A stretch of 64,000 nt of DNA from Tanypteryx hageni (Eukaryota; Arthropoda; Insecta; Odonata; Petaluridae): the NCBI GenBank assembly GCA_028673005.1, contig CM054114.1, forward strand, positions 124,277,307-124,341,306. The letters are read 5' to 3'. Made by a program: the position numbers and the translations under genes. Each line of letters opens with the position of its first letter. The first letter of the stretch is position 1. The notes under the pieces were generated by a model that saw only the letters and a program-made list of their open reading frames with translations, had not been told where the DNA came from and made no database searches. Below, one piece after another: positions 33,501 through 44,395 of the stretch.

Positions 33501-35047
33501 GAGAACCATAATCTTCACAGGATAGAAGACACCTTAGGGACGCCATCTGTTAGAGAGACCCATCAACCAAGTGCGGACTGCGCAGTGGGACACGATAATG
33601 AAGTAATGCCTTGCACGTATTCTTAAATCAAAACGGAAACTTTTTTTTCAAGGAAGCTGCGTACGACCGAGATTATCTCCAGGGGGAAGCTGCTTATGGG
33701 ATAATCACGTAATCTTTAGGAGACGCCATGTCTGGATAGGAATGTGAGAGGCAGGAAGAGACAGGTAGACAGACGAATGACTTTGCCAATGATTATTAAC
33801 CAACTCAAGCTAATTTGCACCAGACGTTTTAAGGACGAGCCATTTCATTCTTTCCTTTCGTATATTTAAACCGTCGGTTGGATGGTTGAATTGTTGAGAT
33901 AGATAAGGAAAGCTGCACAACGCGCAAATGAAATTAATTTTGTTGTTGTCCATCGCAAATTATTAATCAGTAAGGCAGGTTCTCAGTACACGCATACAGA
34001 CCCTGATTTATCTTTGTGCAAACTAATATTTTAAAGCTATATATATGCCTTTTCATCCACCTAAAGTTTCCATACATTCGTAATGCTTGGATGAAGATGT
34101 TCTATATTTTTTACTCTAAACTAATTACAGGATTGAGTGGTTGAAAAATGCCATTTTCTTAAATTGAGTTCCAGCGGCGGTAATGCTAAACAAAAACCGA
34201 CAGACAGACATAGAGACGAGAATAGCTTTTTTCTATAAAGGATGCAGAATCGTTTAAGAAATTCAACTGCATTAATCCAATCGAATGCAAATATGCTGAT
34301 TTTAGTCGTAGGTTAAATTAGGCTAGTTTTCCTTAACATATTTGTTATAACATGTTTTTGAGCAAACAATCCATCCTGACAAAAATTTCAAAAGTTGAAA
34401 ATTTTATATGCACTGAATCTTTGGTTGTGAATAACGAATTATTCTTGGCTGCAAATTTTAATATTTGTGCCAAATATTTTTCCGTTTCCGATAGACTTCA
34501 AAGTGACACAACTCAGCTCGGGCCTTCCTCGTCTCCCAAAATTTCCGAAGATTTAAAATTTCGCCTGAATACTTGCAGCAAATCTAATCATATACATATA
34601 CATATACGTGTAGAATCGTCAAATGCTTTACGGAGCCAATCCTGTTAAGGAAAACTGCTAAATCACGCACGGAAACAATAGTGAACGAAACGTTTCGACA
34701 TCAATTAATTTATTCAGAGACAGATGTTTTGGAATGGGGTGAAAAAATCAGGTTTTTTATTTAGCCATTTGAGAACTTGTACGTATATGTAAATGCATGC
34801 GAATATATTAGGGAAAATAATGAAAGACACTGTCGGAGATAACTCGAGCTAACAAATTTTGAAATGTGTTGAGTCCTCGTGTTATCTCGGACGGTTAAAG
34901 AAAGATCAACCATCACAAAGGGCGGGCGCTTTGCAGGGAATACATATAATTCCCACCGAAAGGCCTTTGTGGCTACAAATAGCCGACTATTAACATCCTA
35001 TTTACATTATGGCATCACGATCGCACTCTTTCCATCAAATCGTTAAG
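33501..35047. other. unassigned DNA
   Basis: No supported gene. CCGACAGACAGACATAGAGACG near 34196 resembles the 3' tail of family A. Confidence 0.4.
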
Positions 35048-35109
35048 CTAATCTGCTGCAGGATGCGTTGTCCTTCCGATTGGAAAACGCATCCTGCAGA
35101 TCGGATTAG
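35048..35109. repeat. palindromic hairpin
   Basis: CTAATCTGCTGCAGGATGCG and its near-inverse CGCATCCTGCAGATCGGATTAG form a stem of about 25 bp around a short TTCCGATT centre. One arm has an extra GAT/ATC-type mismatch. It may be a tiny foldback element or a structured RNA. Confidence 0.65.
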
Positions 35110-35872
35110 TTTCTCTGACTCATGCGATTTTTCGAAGATGTATAGATAGATCCTATACATCATTTCTCAAGTGTCCCTCCGCACGCACCCTTCTGTATCT
35201 CAGGAACTCTTTATCGTAGGCAAATGCGATAAACGACCTTTTATTTCTACCAGCTATACTAGGTGATCTCAGGTCAACTATTATCATTATCATCCGCCAT
35301 ACTGAAACAAAATGGCGGACGTTTAAAATATTTGGAATTTTATATTTAGGAAACGCTGAGTAGGATAATAACGCTTTTTGATAAAAAAGTATTGATAAGG
35401 GCAGTTTCGAAAAATCATTTTCAGCTTAGCGAGAATAAATGCGAGTTGCGTAGCGCGTAGGGACAGGGCCCCTGATAAACACACATGCCAAGGACACATT
35501 AAAATGGTCACCTGGAGAGGCGAACAAGGACCAGAAAAATTGCCAGCATGAAGAGTTAACAATTGTTCTAAAGGTAGCTACAACTTTAAAAAATATATAC
35601 TTTTTTAATGCATCACTCGTGAAACGTATCTTTAAACAAATTGCGCTTCAATTCGGAGTTCTATAATTGCATCGAAAGAACGGGACAGAATGGGGGACTG
35701 TCAAATATCTGGAATTACCGAATATTTTATGAAGTTGTATTGTATGGCTATTGTTATAGACAAATATAAAGTTTTTTCGTTAAATTTTTAACAGATATTT
35801 ATAAAAAAGCAATTTAAAATGGACGAGTTAATGCCGAACCCTATCACATCCGATTGGTAGCCGAAGTCTTCC
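35110..35872. other. unassigned DNA
   Basis: A minus frame at 35323-35562 has no recognised domain. Confidence 0.35.
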
Positions 35873-36071
35873 GAGTGTTTAGTGACGCCAGTGCATGCCA
35901 CAAGCATGTTAGCCGATGCTAGCCGTGCTTGAAGCCATGAAGCCATTGTGCCGATATAGAAGTAGAAGCTTGAAAGACATAATTCTGTTGTTTTCCTCTA
36001 TACGCCGTCTTAGAAGAAATATTGGTAGAAGTACTGCACCTTCCTCCATTTATTTCGCTTTGTTTTGCAAA

Positions 36072-37115
36072 ATGGCATCTGAAGGGTTTTGTGTAGCCAG
36101 ATCTGATAATTTGCCCAACGTTGATTCGTACATGATTTTGCGGTACATTGGATGTCGTAGGGAGCAATATTCAGATGTTGAAATGCGTGGAGTGAAGGCA
36201 GATAGGTTTGTATTACATTTAATTGATAAAACAAGTTCGATATAGCGCTTTTATTTTCAGTTATTGTAATAGTACTATTATTTCGACTGAAACGCAGAAG
36301 ATATGTAAAAGATAGATTGACGTCTTAAAACAGCTTTCCCATATTAAATGAATAAAACAACTCTAGTTTTAACTAATATTATAGAATATTTATTTATGAA
36401 TTGTTTCCCATGCTGTCCTAGTATCTAGTAAGTAAAATATAGTTAGATAAGTATACAAAAGGTAATGGACGAGGCCGAGACTTCGTGAAATTCTACAATA
36501 AAATAACATGAACAATGCTATATACTATTTTTTATTCATATTAAACTTTTGCTAATTTTCACAAAATATATTAAGTAAAACGGCCGGTTTCCGTGAATAA
36601 TCACCATCATCTGCCTTTACAGAATCATCAGGTCAAATATTGACAAATATTATACAAAATTAATGTGAATAAACTTAGTTTCCGTGTGTCTTGTTTATAA
36701 GAAAAGTGGTAAAGTTTGTTGTTTTAAGTGTCTAAATGCCTTAGTTATTACCTATACTTGTGAAAAGAAAAACTGTAGAACTGTTTGTAATAACTGCATA
36801 TCTCTTTTGTATATGTCGCGAATTTCATCGTTGCTTTTATGGCTTTTTTCTCCCTTTTAGGTCAATGAGGAAAGACCATGTTAGTAATGCTGTTGGATTT
36901 GTTAAACTGAAGCGAGAAGGAAAAATTTGTATTGTTAATGGCAAGATTTGCTGAAGCGAGAAGGAAAAATTTGTATTGTTAAAGGCAAGATTTGCCCTGA
37001 ACACAGAATAAGATAGAGGTTATGAAGTGAGTGTAGTTGTAGATGAAGAAGATGATTTAGTCATGCCTGTGGAGTGTCATGACCCCTTACTTAGCAAAAC
37101 ATGGTCCTTCAAAAT
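36072..37115 (+). pseudogene. SWIM/YqaJ-family-like gene relic with an intron
   Basis: Exon 1 (about 36072-36205; the frame is open from 35916) reads DNLPNVDSYMILRYIG, then EMRGVKADR. A donor AG/GTTTGT at 36206 and acceptor CCCTTTTAG at 36859 bound a 654-bp phase-2 intron. Exon 2 continues SMRKDHVSNAVGFVKLKREG, KICIVNGKIC, PEHRIR and YEVSVVVDEEDDLVMPVECHD. Order and spacing match, as I recall, the region before the SWIM zinc finger in arthropod proteins that combine THAP, SWIM and YqaJ-like nuclease parts. A 44-bp tandem duplication (36907-36950/36951-36994) shifts the frame, and a further break follows PEHRIR. The zinc-finger and nuclease parts are missing after ECHD. A nonfunctional relic; the intron excludes a processed copy. 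Confidence 0.6.
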
Positions 37116-37435
37116 ACCATGCTGTCGTGGATATTATGGAACAAATTTATTAAAATATTTAAATTACAGAACACTAACTTAATATGTAACATTTGTAAAA
37201 GTATTTGCTTAAAAACTTGGTAATTATATATATGCACTGCACCAGTAATTATTTGCTTAATAAACCCATAGCCCAGTGATTTCCGTAAGTTTTATCGTAC
37301 GTATTTAGAACAGGTATATTACATTATGGAGGTTTTGTTAAAATATATATGCTTATCTTTGAAACAAAAATATAATTTACTCTTTCAACGTTCTCCAGAA
37401 ATATATGCATCATGTCAATGTAATGCCGACATAAG

Positions 37436-37750
37436 TCATAAACTAAAATACGAAGCAATAAAATTACGTACATACATATAACTAGTACTTAGATTAAAAT
37501 GATCTTCGCAGACAAATGCAGTTGTACGTTCCGATATATCAGATGCGTATCTCCTCATGGCTTTCAACCACAATATTCTCCGCTTCTTATTTCTTCCCAA
37601 GGAACTCGGTAGCGTGAAGAACAATTTTCTCGGGGTTTTATTCGTTGTATTTAAGCACTGAGGTAGCAGAGAATACATATAACCCTTCTTAAGTTCCATA
37701 TTCTCCATTTTAGCTACGATATCAGGAAAAGCAACAGGACGAAGTATCAA
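37436..37750 (-). pseudogene. THAP-domain relic
   Basis: The 104-codon minus frame includes QCLNTTNKTPRKLFFTLP (about residues 31-48), RRILWLKAMRR (about 57-67) and TTAFVCEDHF (about 75-84). These fit the C2CH THAP zinc-finger pattern: Cys, then a basic/aromatic stretch, W.KA, then CEDHF. The first cysteine of the pair appears lost (LLPQC where a C-x(2-4)-C is expected). THAP domains bind DNA and occur in P-element, Kolobok and SWIM/YqaJ-type proteins. It faces the + strand relic 0.3 kb away. Confidence 0.7.
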
Positions 37751-37817
37751 AACCGTGTAATTTCACTATGGTCGTAGAACGTTTAAACGAGTGGCATGCG
37801 ATGACGTCAAGTACCCC

Positions 37818-38296
37818 TTACTACTCTCTCTCCAACCAGGATGCCGTTTTCGCGGGATATTTAAAAGAGCTATTTTAAATATTTTTTTGCATAATGTAGA
37901 CGATTTAACAAAAAAATGTCCACAGGAAGTAATTAATCAACTACAAAGAATTTAAAAAAGCATAATTAAATATTTTGACAGTGCCCCATTCCACCAAGAC
38001 GTCATTCGCAGCTCAACAAAGAGAATTGTCCCTCTCAAGGTCGTACGACAAAGAACAAACATTTGAACTGAGGAGGAGGAGGTCAGGGTCTGTTGTTTAC
38101 CTAACAGTGTTAATGGAAGCGTGATATACGATCCGCGTATATCAGGAGGTCGCGGGACATTATCTCTCTCCGCGCGAGATAAAACTCTCCGGCAAACATA
38201 CGTAAAATATACTGCACGCGCGCTACTGCAAATTTCCATGCTAAATTCCAGCCTGAGTTTTTTGTTAAACTTTTTGAGCAAACGACGATTTGGAGG
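37818..38296. other. unassigned DNA
   Basis: No gene supported. Frames at 37952-38450 on both strands have no recognised domain. Confidence 0.35.
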
Positions 38297-38298
38297 TA

Positions 38299-38685
38299 CA
38301 CATGCACCTCCAATAACGCGGATTCGCTTCTACGCGCTTGTTTTTATCCCAAAATTTCAGATAACGCGGATTAAGGTTTGCATTAACGCGGTTATGTTGG
38401 TCTTGGAATGTGAGATTCTAGATTGCCGAGCGAGAAAGAGGCACTATTGAGAGCTCGAGTTCTTTGCTTTTAAACTTAGATAATCGAAAACAACACGGTA
38501 TTTGTAGGCATATATGCATCAGAGGGAGTTTTGGGAATTTTAGGAGAGGAGGAGGGTGGATATGGGGGATATAAAGAACTACCGCCTTTCACTCATTTAA
38601 AAAATGAGGGTTCACAGGACACGAATTCGCATTACACGGTTACATTTTAAAAAACGAACCTCTCGTGTTATACGAGGGACTGGTG
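38299..38685 (+). mobile_element. pogo-like MITE, family B
   Basis: Flanked by TA (38297-38298 and 38686-38687). The ends CACATGCACCTCC and GAGGGACTGGTG are imperfect inverse copies, followed inward by ATAACGCGG and inversely CGTGTTATAC. Several internal ATTACACGG/TAACGCGG motifs and a TGGTCTTGGAATGTGAGATT block match 8204 and 61790. Length 387 bp, no transposase. Confidence 0.7.
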
Positions 38686-38844
38686 TAGCAAAATGAGGGA
38701 TGCATTTCTTTAGCAGTCGACGTCGCTTGAATCGATTTGAATCACTGTTCAGGCAGTTGGAAACGAATTAAAACCTCATAGAAAATCCGACTTTCACCCG
38801 TTTGAGGATTCAAAAACATTTGAGTTTTTGGTGTTTACGTAACC

Positions 38845-39045
38845 TTCCCCCCTCTCTCCCCCCTCCCTCCCTCTCTCTCTCCCTCTCTCCCCCCTCCCTC
38901 CCTCTCTCTCTCCCTCTCCTCCCCTCCCTCTCTCTATTCCTCTGTCTCTATTCCTCTCTCTCTATTCCTCTCCCTCTCTCTCCCTCTCTCTCTCTCCTCT
39001 ATCTCTCTCCCCTTCCCTCCCTCCCTCTCTCTCTCTTTCTCAAAC
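38845..39045 (+). repeat. pyrimidine-rich microsatellite
   Basis: (CT)n and CCCTCCCTCTCTCT repeats. The open frame through it is low complexity. Confidence 0.9.
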
Positions 39046-39439
39046 CGCGCCTCGTAAAAGGCGAAACGACGCAAACTTCGTAGGAACTTCAAGAACTTGA
39101 GAGAATGAATTGCAAATCATTACAACACGAACTTTCGATTTCAAATCAGCCATAAATCAGCATATCGTGTGAGAGAGAAAGTGTAGAAGAAATATAAAGA
39201 TGGAGATAGAAAGAGAGGATTAGAGATATCGAATGGAGAAAGAATTAGAAAAATAAATATTTCAATCTAGGAAGACACATAGCGTCTTCACCCCGAACTA
39301 AGTCACGACAGGAAGTTTATAAATGGAAACAATTTGATGAAAAAACGATTTATTGTTTTCCATCACATGGAATCTGAACCATATATATCTTTTAAAAGAA
39401 ATGTTTAAATCTCCAACCGTAAAGTGGAACCGAGAAGCA
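39046..39439. other. unassigned DNA
   Basis: AT-rich, no gene seen. Confidence 0.35.
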
Positions 39440-39990
39440 GTCAAAGTATAAAGGAAAAGAATCTGATGTGGCCACCACATGACTTTCTCCAAACCCCTAA
39501 TATTTCTAAAAATTCTAAATAGGTTAAATGATAATAAATATTTTAAGGAACTGCGAGGAAAAGTTAAAGACTACAAAGAACAGAAATAAACTCAAACCGT
39601 AGCCTTCTGATATTGGATATAGCCCCGAAACTCCAACAAATAAGAAAGTAAAAAGGAGCGTTACTAACAATAAAACGTAACTAAGCGTAAGTTGTTTACA
39701 ATAGTCGCCGGTAGGAAGTGTGGCAGTGGCTGCTAAAAAATTATTTTTTTAAACTCTTAAAAAATGCATTATATGGGAAAATGTTTCGAACAAACATTAT
39801 AGAATATTAAATTTCCTACAACTTTTATACTAGTACTTTTTTACATTTATCAAATATTAAAGCAAATATTTCAAAGAAACGGATGTGACAAGAGTAAACA
39901 CCCACTTCCAGTTGACCGATTTTAACTAAAAACTAATAAACTCATAAAAAATGTCAAATATAAAATTTCGCGTTGATATGGTTTTTGAGA
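39440..39990 (+). repeat. dispersed repeat family D, copy 2
   Basis: Colinear with 1880-2310: ACATGACTTTCTCC, GGAGCGTTACTAA, TGCATTATATGGGAAAATGT, TTTACATTTATCAAATATTA, GTGACAAGAGTAAACACCCA. It has about 100 extra bases near the start relative to copy 1. Confidence 0.7.
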
Positions 39991-40917
39991 TAGAGCGCCC
40001 ACAAAATTCCCTTCACACAGACATCATTGAGAAAATGGTCAAAACGTGTTCAGGGGACTTCAAAACATGTATTTCCGTTGAAATCTCAAAATCGATTTTT
40101 GTCATGAAAACGCTACACTCTAAGAAGGGGAGATAGACGAAATCATATCAGAGAGAGAGAGAAAGAGGAGAAATAGACAGGAGAGAAGGGAAGAGCGAAA
40201 GAGAGAGTGAGATCTTCGATTCGAGGTCGAGAGATAACGTCAGAATACGTATAATTAAAGAGATAGGTACGACAAGATTCGACCGCACTTGGGGATGACG
40301 GGTAATCAGGACGAACAATTGGCAGTCGCGGTGGGGGAGAAGCCAGTGCGATACGCAATCGTCGGCTGTTGTCCCGGTAACCTGCGAATCGGCGCATCAA
40401 AGGCTCATCTCCGACGCTGCTGCTGACGTCACAGCACGGTTGTGCACCCTCCTACCTCCTCCCTTCTCTATATCACTGGTCCAAATTTCCTTTCACGTCC
40501 GACAACGATCCCACAAAACCCTCTCACCCTCTCCAACTCTCCCGTTCTCTCTCTCTCTCACTCACCACGCTTCAATCGAATGAGTTGACCGCAGCGTGGA
40601 ACCCGTCCAAGATCGCCTGCGTCACCGCTCCGAATTTTCAGAAAAATTGAATGAAATGGGAAGGCGTGGGTGAGGAAAGGGGAGCGATGAACGGAGGGAG
40701 AAAATTTTAAGGGGGGGGACAGACAAAGGACTTTATAAAGGGCGAAACTGAGACTAGTGCGCGTGATACCGGCCTTGTAACCGACGAGACGGAATACACA
40801 TAGCCCTCAGTTTGCACGGTGCATGCATTCCCCGACAAAGTTAGCGTAAAGCGAATCCGCGCAAAATGACAGACAGACAAACTGCTTTATTAAGGTTGAA
40901 AATGAAACTACATAGTA
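39991..40917. other. unassigned DNA with a short purine tract
   Basis: (GA)n at about 40148-40210. Less AT-rich, CpG-containing sequence at 40260-40640 includes a palindromic TGACGTCA at 40424 and a (CT)n run near 40548. No coding exon could be supported. Confidence 0.35.
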
Positions 40918-41542
40918 CAGTCGGGTCTTGAGTTACGCGGCTTCGAGTTACGCTGATTCACTTATACGCGTTCCGTATAATGTGACCAATGCTTCAATTT
41001 ACGCGGCACCCTGCTTCACGCCTACGCAGTAAGCGCTTTTCATTTGCCGCGTAGACCAATTCTGCCGCCAAAACAGCCAAAATCCTAGTGAGTAATTTTT
41101 CAGCTGCGATAGCGTTGGCATACCCTCTCGTCTCCTTATTGATTTTCCATTGTTCATGTTTAATTTAACCGCTCAAAAAGTTAAATAATGCCATCGGAGA
41201 AATCTAGAGATAGTTTGCGAGTCGATTAGATAAAATAGAAATACGTTAAGAGAATCGGAATTATTTGAAATCAGGAGAAAAATTCTGCTAAGATCGAGAA
41301 TCGAACCCGGTTCTTCCACTTGCCGTAAGGATATTCTTTGTTCTTTCTTTGGATAATAGAATTTGTGAATAATAAATACCAATAATCACCCAATGTTGCG
41401 TTTAATTACGATTTTTTTACGAAATCTATTTCCATGTCCCTATCCACCTATTTTCTACATAATCAATGACTCGAGTTACGCGATTTCCATATACACGGCG
41501 TCCTCCAGAAACGTATCCCCCGCGTAACTCGTGGTCCGACTG
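40918..41542 (+). mobile_element. Tigger/pogo-like MITE with TA target sites
   Basis: CAGTCGGGTCTTGAGTTACG (40918) and its near-inverse CGTAACTCGTGGTCCGACTG (ends 41542) are flanked by TA (40916-40917, 41543-41544). Sub-terminal repeats of TTACGCGG are typical of Tigger-like ends. Length 625 bp without a transposase. A tRNA-like fragment lies inside at 41284-41346. Confidence 0.85.
41284..41346 (-). repeat. tRNA-shaped repeat fragment inside a Tigger-like MITE
   Basis: The minus strand reads GAATATCCTTACGGCAAGTGG, then GGGTTCGATTCTCGATCTTA and GCAGAATTTTTCTC, matching the anticodon arm, T arm and right flank of the units at 2815 and 3097. The D arm is lost. Confidence 0.65.
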
Positions 41543-41544
41543 TA

Positions 41545-41896
41545 CCTTCTTACATTTAACGCTTTTGTCATGCATCACATAAAATGCGCGTTAGCTACAT
41601 ATTTGGTTAGTAGAGCATAAAGAGACACTACACAGATGTACTCGCCCTCGGAGCCGCATGACACACATTCTGTGCTCATTAATTTACGAACAGAAAACAA
41701 AACCTGCATCCGAAGACATTCAGATATACGTACAATGCATATCCTTTAAGCATTCCGACCACGTCTCAAGTCGCCCTACGTCATTGTGGTCTGGAGTGAA
41801 AAACGTTGACACTCCTCTGAATGGAAGTTTAAAAGAGCCGCACACTAAGATAAAAGAGCCGCATGCGGTTCGCCAGCCGCGGCTTGGCCACCCCTG
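41545..41896 (-). mobile_element. hAT end (GAGCCGCATGCGG type)
   Basis: GAGCCGCATGCGG, then CAGCCGCGGCTTGGCCACCCCTG at the right edge. This is the inverse of the CAGGGGTGGCCAA...GCCGCATGCGGCTC terminus common in animal hAT elements. The left end and TSD were not found, so the left boundary is a guess. Confidence 0.55.
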
Positions 41897-42309
41897 CTAT
41901 AGAAGAACGTCAGGGTTTTCGGGTTTAAAAAAACCGCGTATCGGCCTTGTTTAACACCGAAAAAATGTCCCACTGCGGAAAATGCACAGGAAGAGAGTAA
42001 AAAAGGCGAAAACTTCCAAAGCAATTCAGAAAAATTAAGGAAGGAAGTTTGTATACCTAAAAAAACCTTAAATATACCCATATATCGCACACCTACATAA
42101 ATACATTTACATGCAAAAAAAGCTGAGAGATATGTCCATTTTCGGAAAGTACACAGAAATGGAATTTTACGTTTAGCCACATTACAAGATGGAAAAGTAT
42201 ACTCCATAAATGGAATACACGGAGATTTCAATGGCGTTCTTAATGGGAAATGCCTACAAAACGGCATGGAAAGGTTCTTCAATTTTTACACCCAAAATTA
42301 AAGTCGTAA
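41897..42309. other. unassigned DNA
   Basis: A 145-codon minus frame (41845-42282) has no recognisable domain. Confidence 0.3.
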
Positions 42310-42800
42310 TTATGTGGTCTCGCGAGCAGTTTTGTGATTAATGAAGTTCTCTATCCGAATGAAAATTTATAATATATACCTATATCCGAATAATATATAG
42401 CATACAGATTATTTAAGAGCTGGGGTGAGAAATTTATTGATTTTTAATTGTTGTTTGCTGAGAGAGAACAATCTTAGCTATCCATTTAAACGAAATATGC
42501 GATGTTTTGCTCGGGATTTTTTCGAATTTTTACCTCCGAAACTATAACTTTTTATTACATGGTCTCGCGGACTATTTTGTGGTAAATGAAGTCCTCTATC
42601 CGAATAAATTTTTTAATCTATACCATACAGAACATATAACAGCTAGGGAGAGAAATATAGGGTATTTAATTGTTGCTTAACGGACGCCATTTAACGAGAT
42701 ACGAGTACAAATTCATTAAAGTAATTATGCAAAGTGTAAGTTCTAATTGACGGATTCAGTTCAAAATCACAATTGGGCGATGAATTTTAATAAGGGTCAC
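42310..42800 (+). repeat. 245-bp tandem duplication
   Basis: TTATGTGGTCTCGCGAGCAG at 42310 and TTACATGGTCTCGCGGACTA at 42555 begin two diverged units, both followed by AATGAAGT(T/C)CTCTATCCGAAT and later an AACAGCTAGGGAGAGAAAT-type segment. A CCGTACAGCGGTTTAGGAGA sequence near 42822 looks like a retroelement 3' end. Confidence 0.65.
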
Positions 42801-43109
42801 TCCTACTTAATTTAATTAAAATCCGTACAGCGGTTTAGGAGATGGAAGTGGCGAAGCACGCATAAAAAGTGATAATTCCCAAATATAAATGTATTTTCAT
42901 CTATAACCAAGAGGAAAGATATTTAATCATATGTACATATAATATGGCTGTGACGTGCTTGCCGCGCAGTGTTTACGGGTTGATATATACTGCCTGCTTG
43001 ACTGCTGAGAGGGAGAGATTGACGGTGAAGAAACGAGCGGAAGATATGGAAAAGACAGCTTTTCGGAAAAAAACGAGCATCGATCCTCTCTCTCTTCCAG
43101 GGATGGAAC

Positions 43110-43172
43110 AGCAGAAAGGAGGGGGGAGGGGGAGAGGCGGAGGGAGGGGAAGGGGGAGGGGGGACGCGCAAT
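43110..43172 (+). repeat. G-rich tract with G-quadruplex potential
   Basis: Several runs of four or more G separated by single A or short spacers (GGAGGGGGGAGGGGGAGAGG, then GGGGAAGGGGGAGGGGGG). It lies just left of the nested hAT pair. Confidence 0.7.
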
Positions 43173-43280
43173 TGTTCTAGAGATCCAAAAATCTACTTAG
43201 ATCAGCGATATTCAACCTTTTTTGGTCGGCGTACCCATAAAAACATTTTTTTAAGAAATTTGAGCCCCATGGTACATAAT

Positions 43281-44004
43281 TAGGGCATGGATTATTCGGG
43301 TTTTGCCCGATTTTTACCCTCCGATTGCCTTTTTTAAATTTCCGAGTAAAATCCGAAAAAAAACGAAATTATTTAAACAATTTTTTTTAGATTGTTCACA
43401 GAATTTCTATTCTGGCACTTATAGGCACCTCAGCACTTGAGTGCAGTCAGAGATGTTCGTGATCAGTTTGTTTATTCTCTTTGTAAACAATTTATTCGTA
43501 AGCTTACTTTGGAATTCAATCTTAATCTCCTTGGTTTGCTCGCGCCTCGAATAGTCAAGGACGCGCCTCAGCTAGTCGCTGTTACATCTTTGATAGGACA
43601 AGGAAAAAAGATCCCAAGTGTCTGTTTGTTGAAAACACTACGAAAGAAAAATTATTTCACTAATATCTGGTGTGTTTTCAAAAGAAGTTGAATGGGAAGC
43701 ACCACCTTGAGGCGCTTAACACAAGATATCACACTTTCAACCATACTTAAGGTATAGTAAAAAGTTTTGATTGTTGATAAAACTTTTTAAATGTTACATA
43801 AAATTTTTATTTAAAAATCATTTTATCCGAATTACAAAATAATAAAACCCGAAAATTACCCGAGATTGAACTTTTTTTTAAAAACCTCGATAAATCTGTG
43901 ACTAATTTATACCAGATTTTAACCCGAATGAAAAGGAAAATAATAAAACCCGATATTTACCCTCCGAATTAACTTATTTATAAATCCGAAAAATCCATAC
44001 CGTA
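43281..44004 (+). mobile_element. hAT element nested in another hAT, perfect TSD
   Basis: Ends TAGGGCATGGATTATTCGG and CCGAAAAATCCATACCGTA are inverse copies with few mismatches. The octamer TACATAAT is duplicated exactly (43273-43280 and 44005-44012). Sub-terminal GTTTTGCCCGATTTTTACCC and ACCCGATATTTACCCTCCG are inverted-type repeats. A 84-codon frame (43437-43691) has no recognised hAT motif, so the element appears non-autonomous. Confidence 0.9.
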
Positions 44005-44144
44005 TACATAATGAGTTACTCTTTTCTAACAGTTCACCGCTTTCTTTCATTCAAAATTTGTAACCAATCCGTCATAATTGCAAAGTTTACTGCAGAATTC
44101 CCCTTTTCACTCTTTCTCACTTCCTCCCGCATTGTCTTTTTCTA

Positions 44145-44395
44145 ACCAATGTATTTCACCCTTCCTCTACCAAGAGGAGTAAGTCAGTTACCCCAACAAC
44201 GCTTTTCTATTTTTTTTAATGGTTATTTTTGGGATTTCGTTTACATCCCATGTATTCGTTTTGTACCGTCTAAGAACATTTCTGTTGGTTATTGTGTAAA
44301 TGTACATCATTTTTAGAGTCATTTTAAAATGAAAACACTGTCGGGGTAACTGAGTTACCCCCTTGGTAGGGTTTGTCATTGTTTCATTTTTACTT
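44145..44395. repeat. inverted repeat inside the outer hAT
   Basis: CTACCAAGAGGAGTAAGTCA plus GTTACCCC (about 44172-44200) is mirrored by GGGGTAACTGAGTTACCCCC plus TTGGTAGGG (about 44343-44372), with arms near 60 bp. A third, direct relative (GGGATAACTGACTTGCCCCA) lies at about 44594. It may be a small foldback element inside the hAT or part of the hAT's own structure. Confidence 0.55.

Larger units (their letters stand above)
35873..37817. mobile_element. candidate element carrying THAP and SWIM/YqaJ-type remnants
   Basis: Left GTGACGCCAGTGCATGCCAC (35882-35901) and right GTGGCATGCGATGACGTC (37791-37808) are imperfect inverse copies; similarity extends to about 30 bp per end (35873-35904 and 37788-37817). 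Between them lie a + strand remnant with an intron and a minus-strand THAP-domain remnant, pointing toward each other. No TSD was confirmed. It may be a rearranged DNA transposon or two independent gene relics between chance inverted repeats. Confidence 0.4.

Noticed and set aside
40424..40431. TGACGTCA (CRE-like) as a promoter site
   Set aside because: A single 8-bp palindrome with no supported gene nearby.
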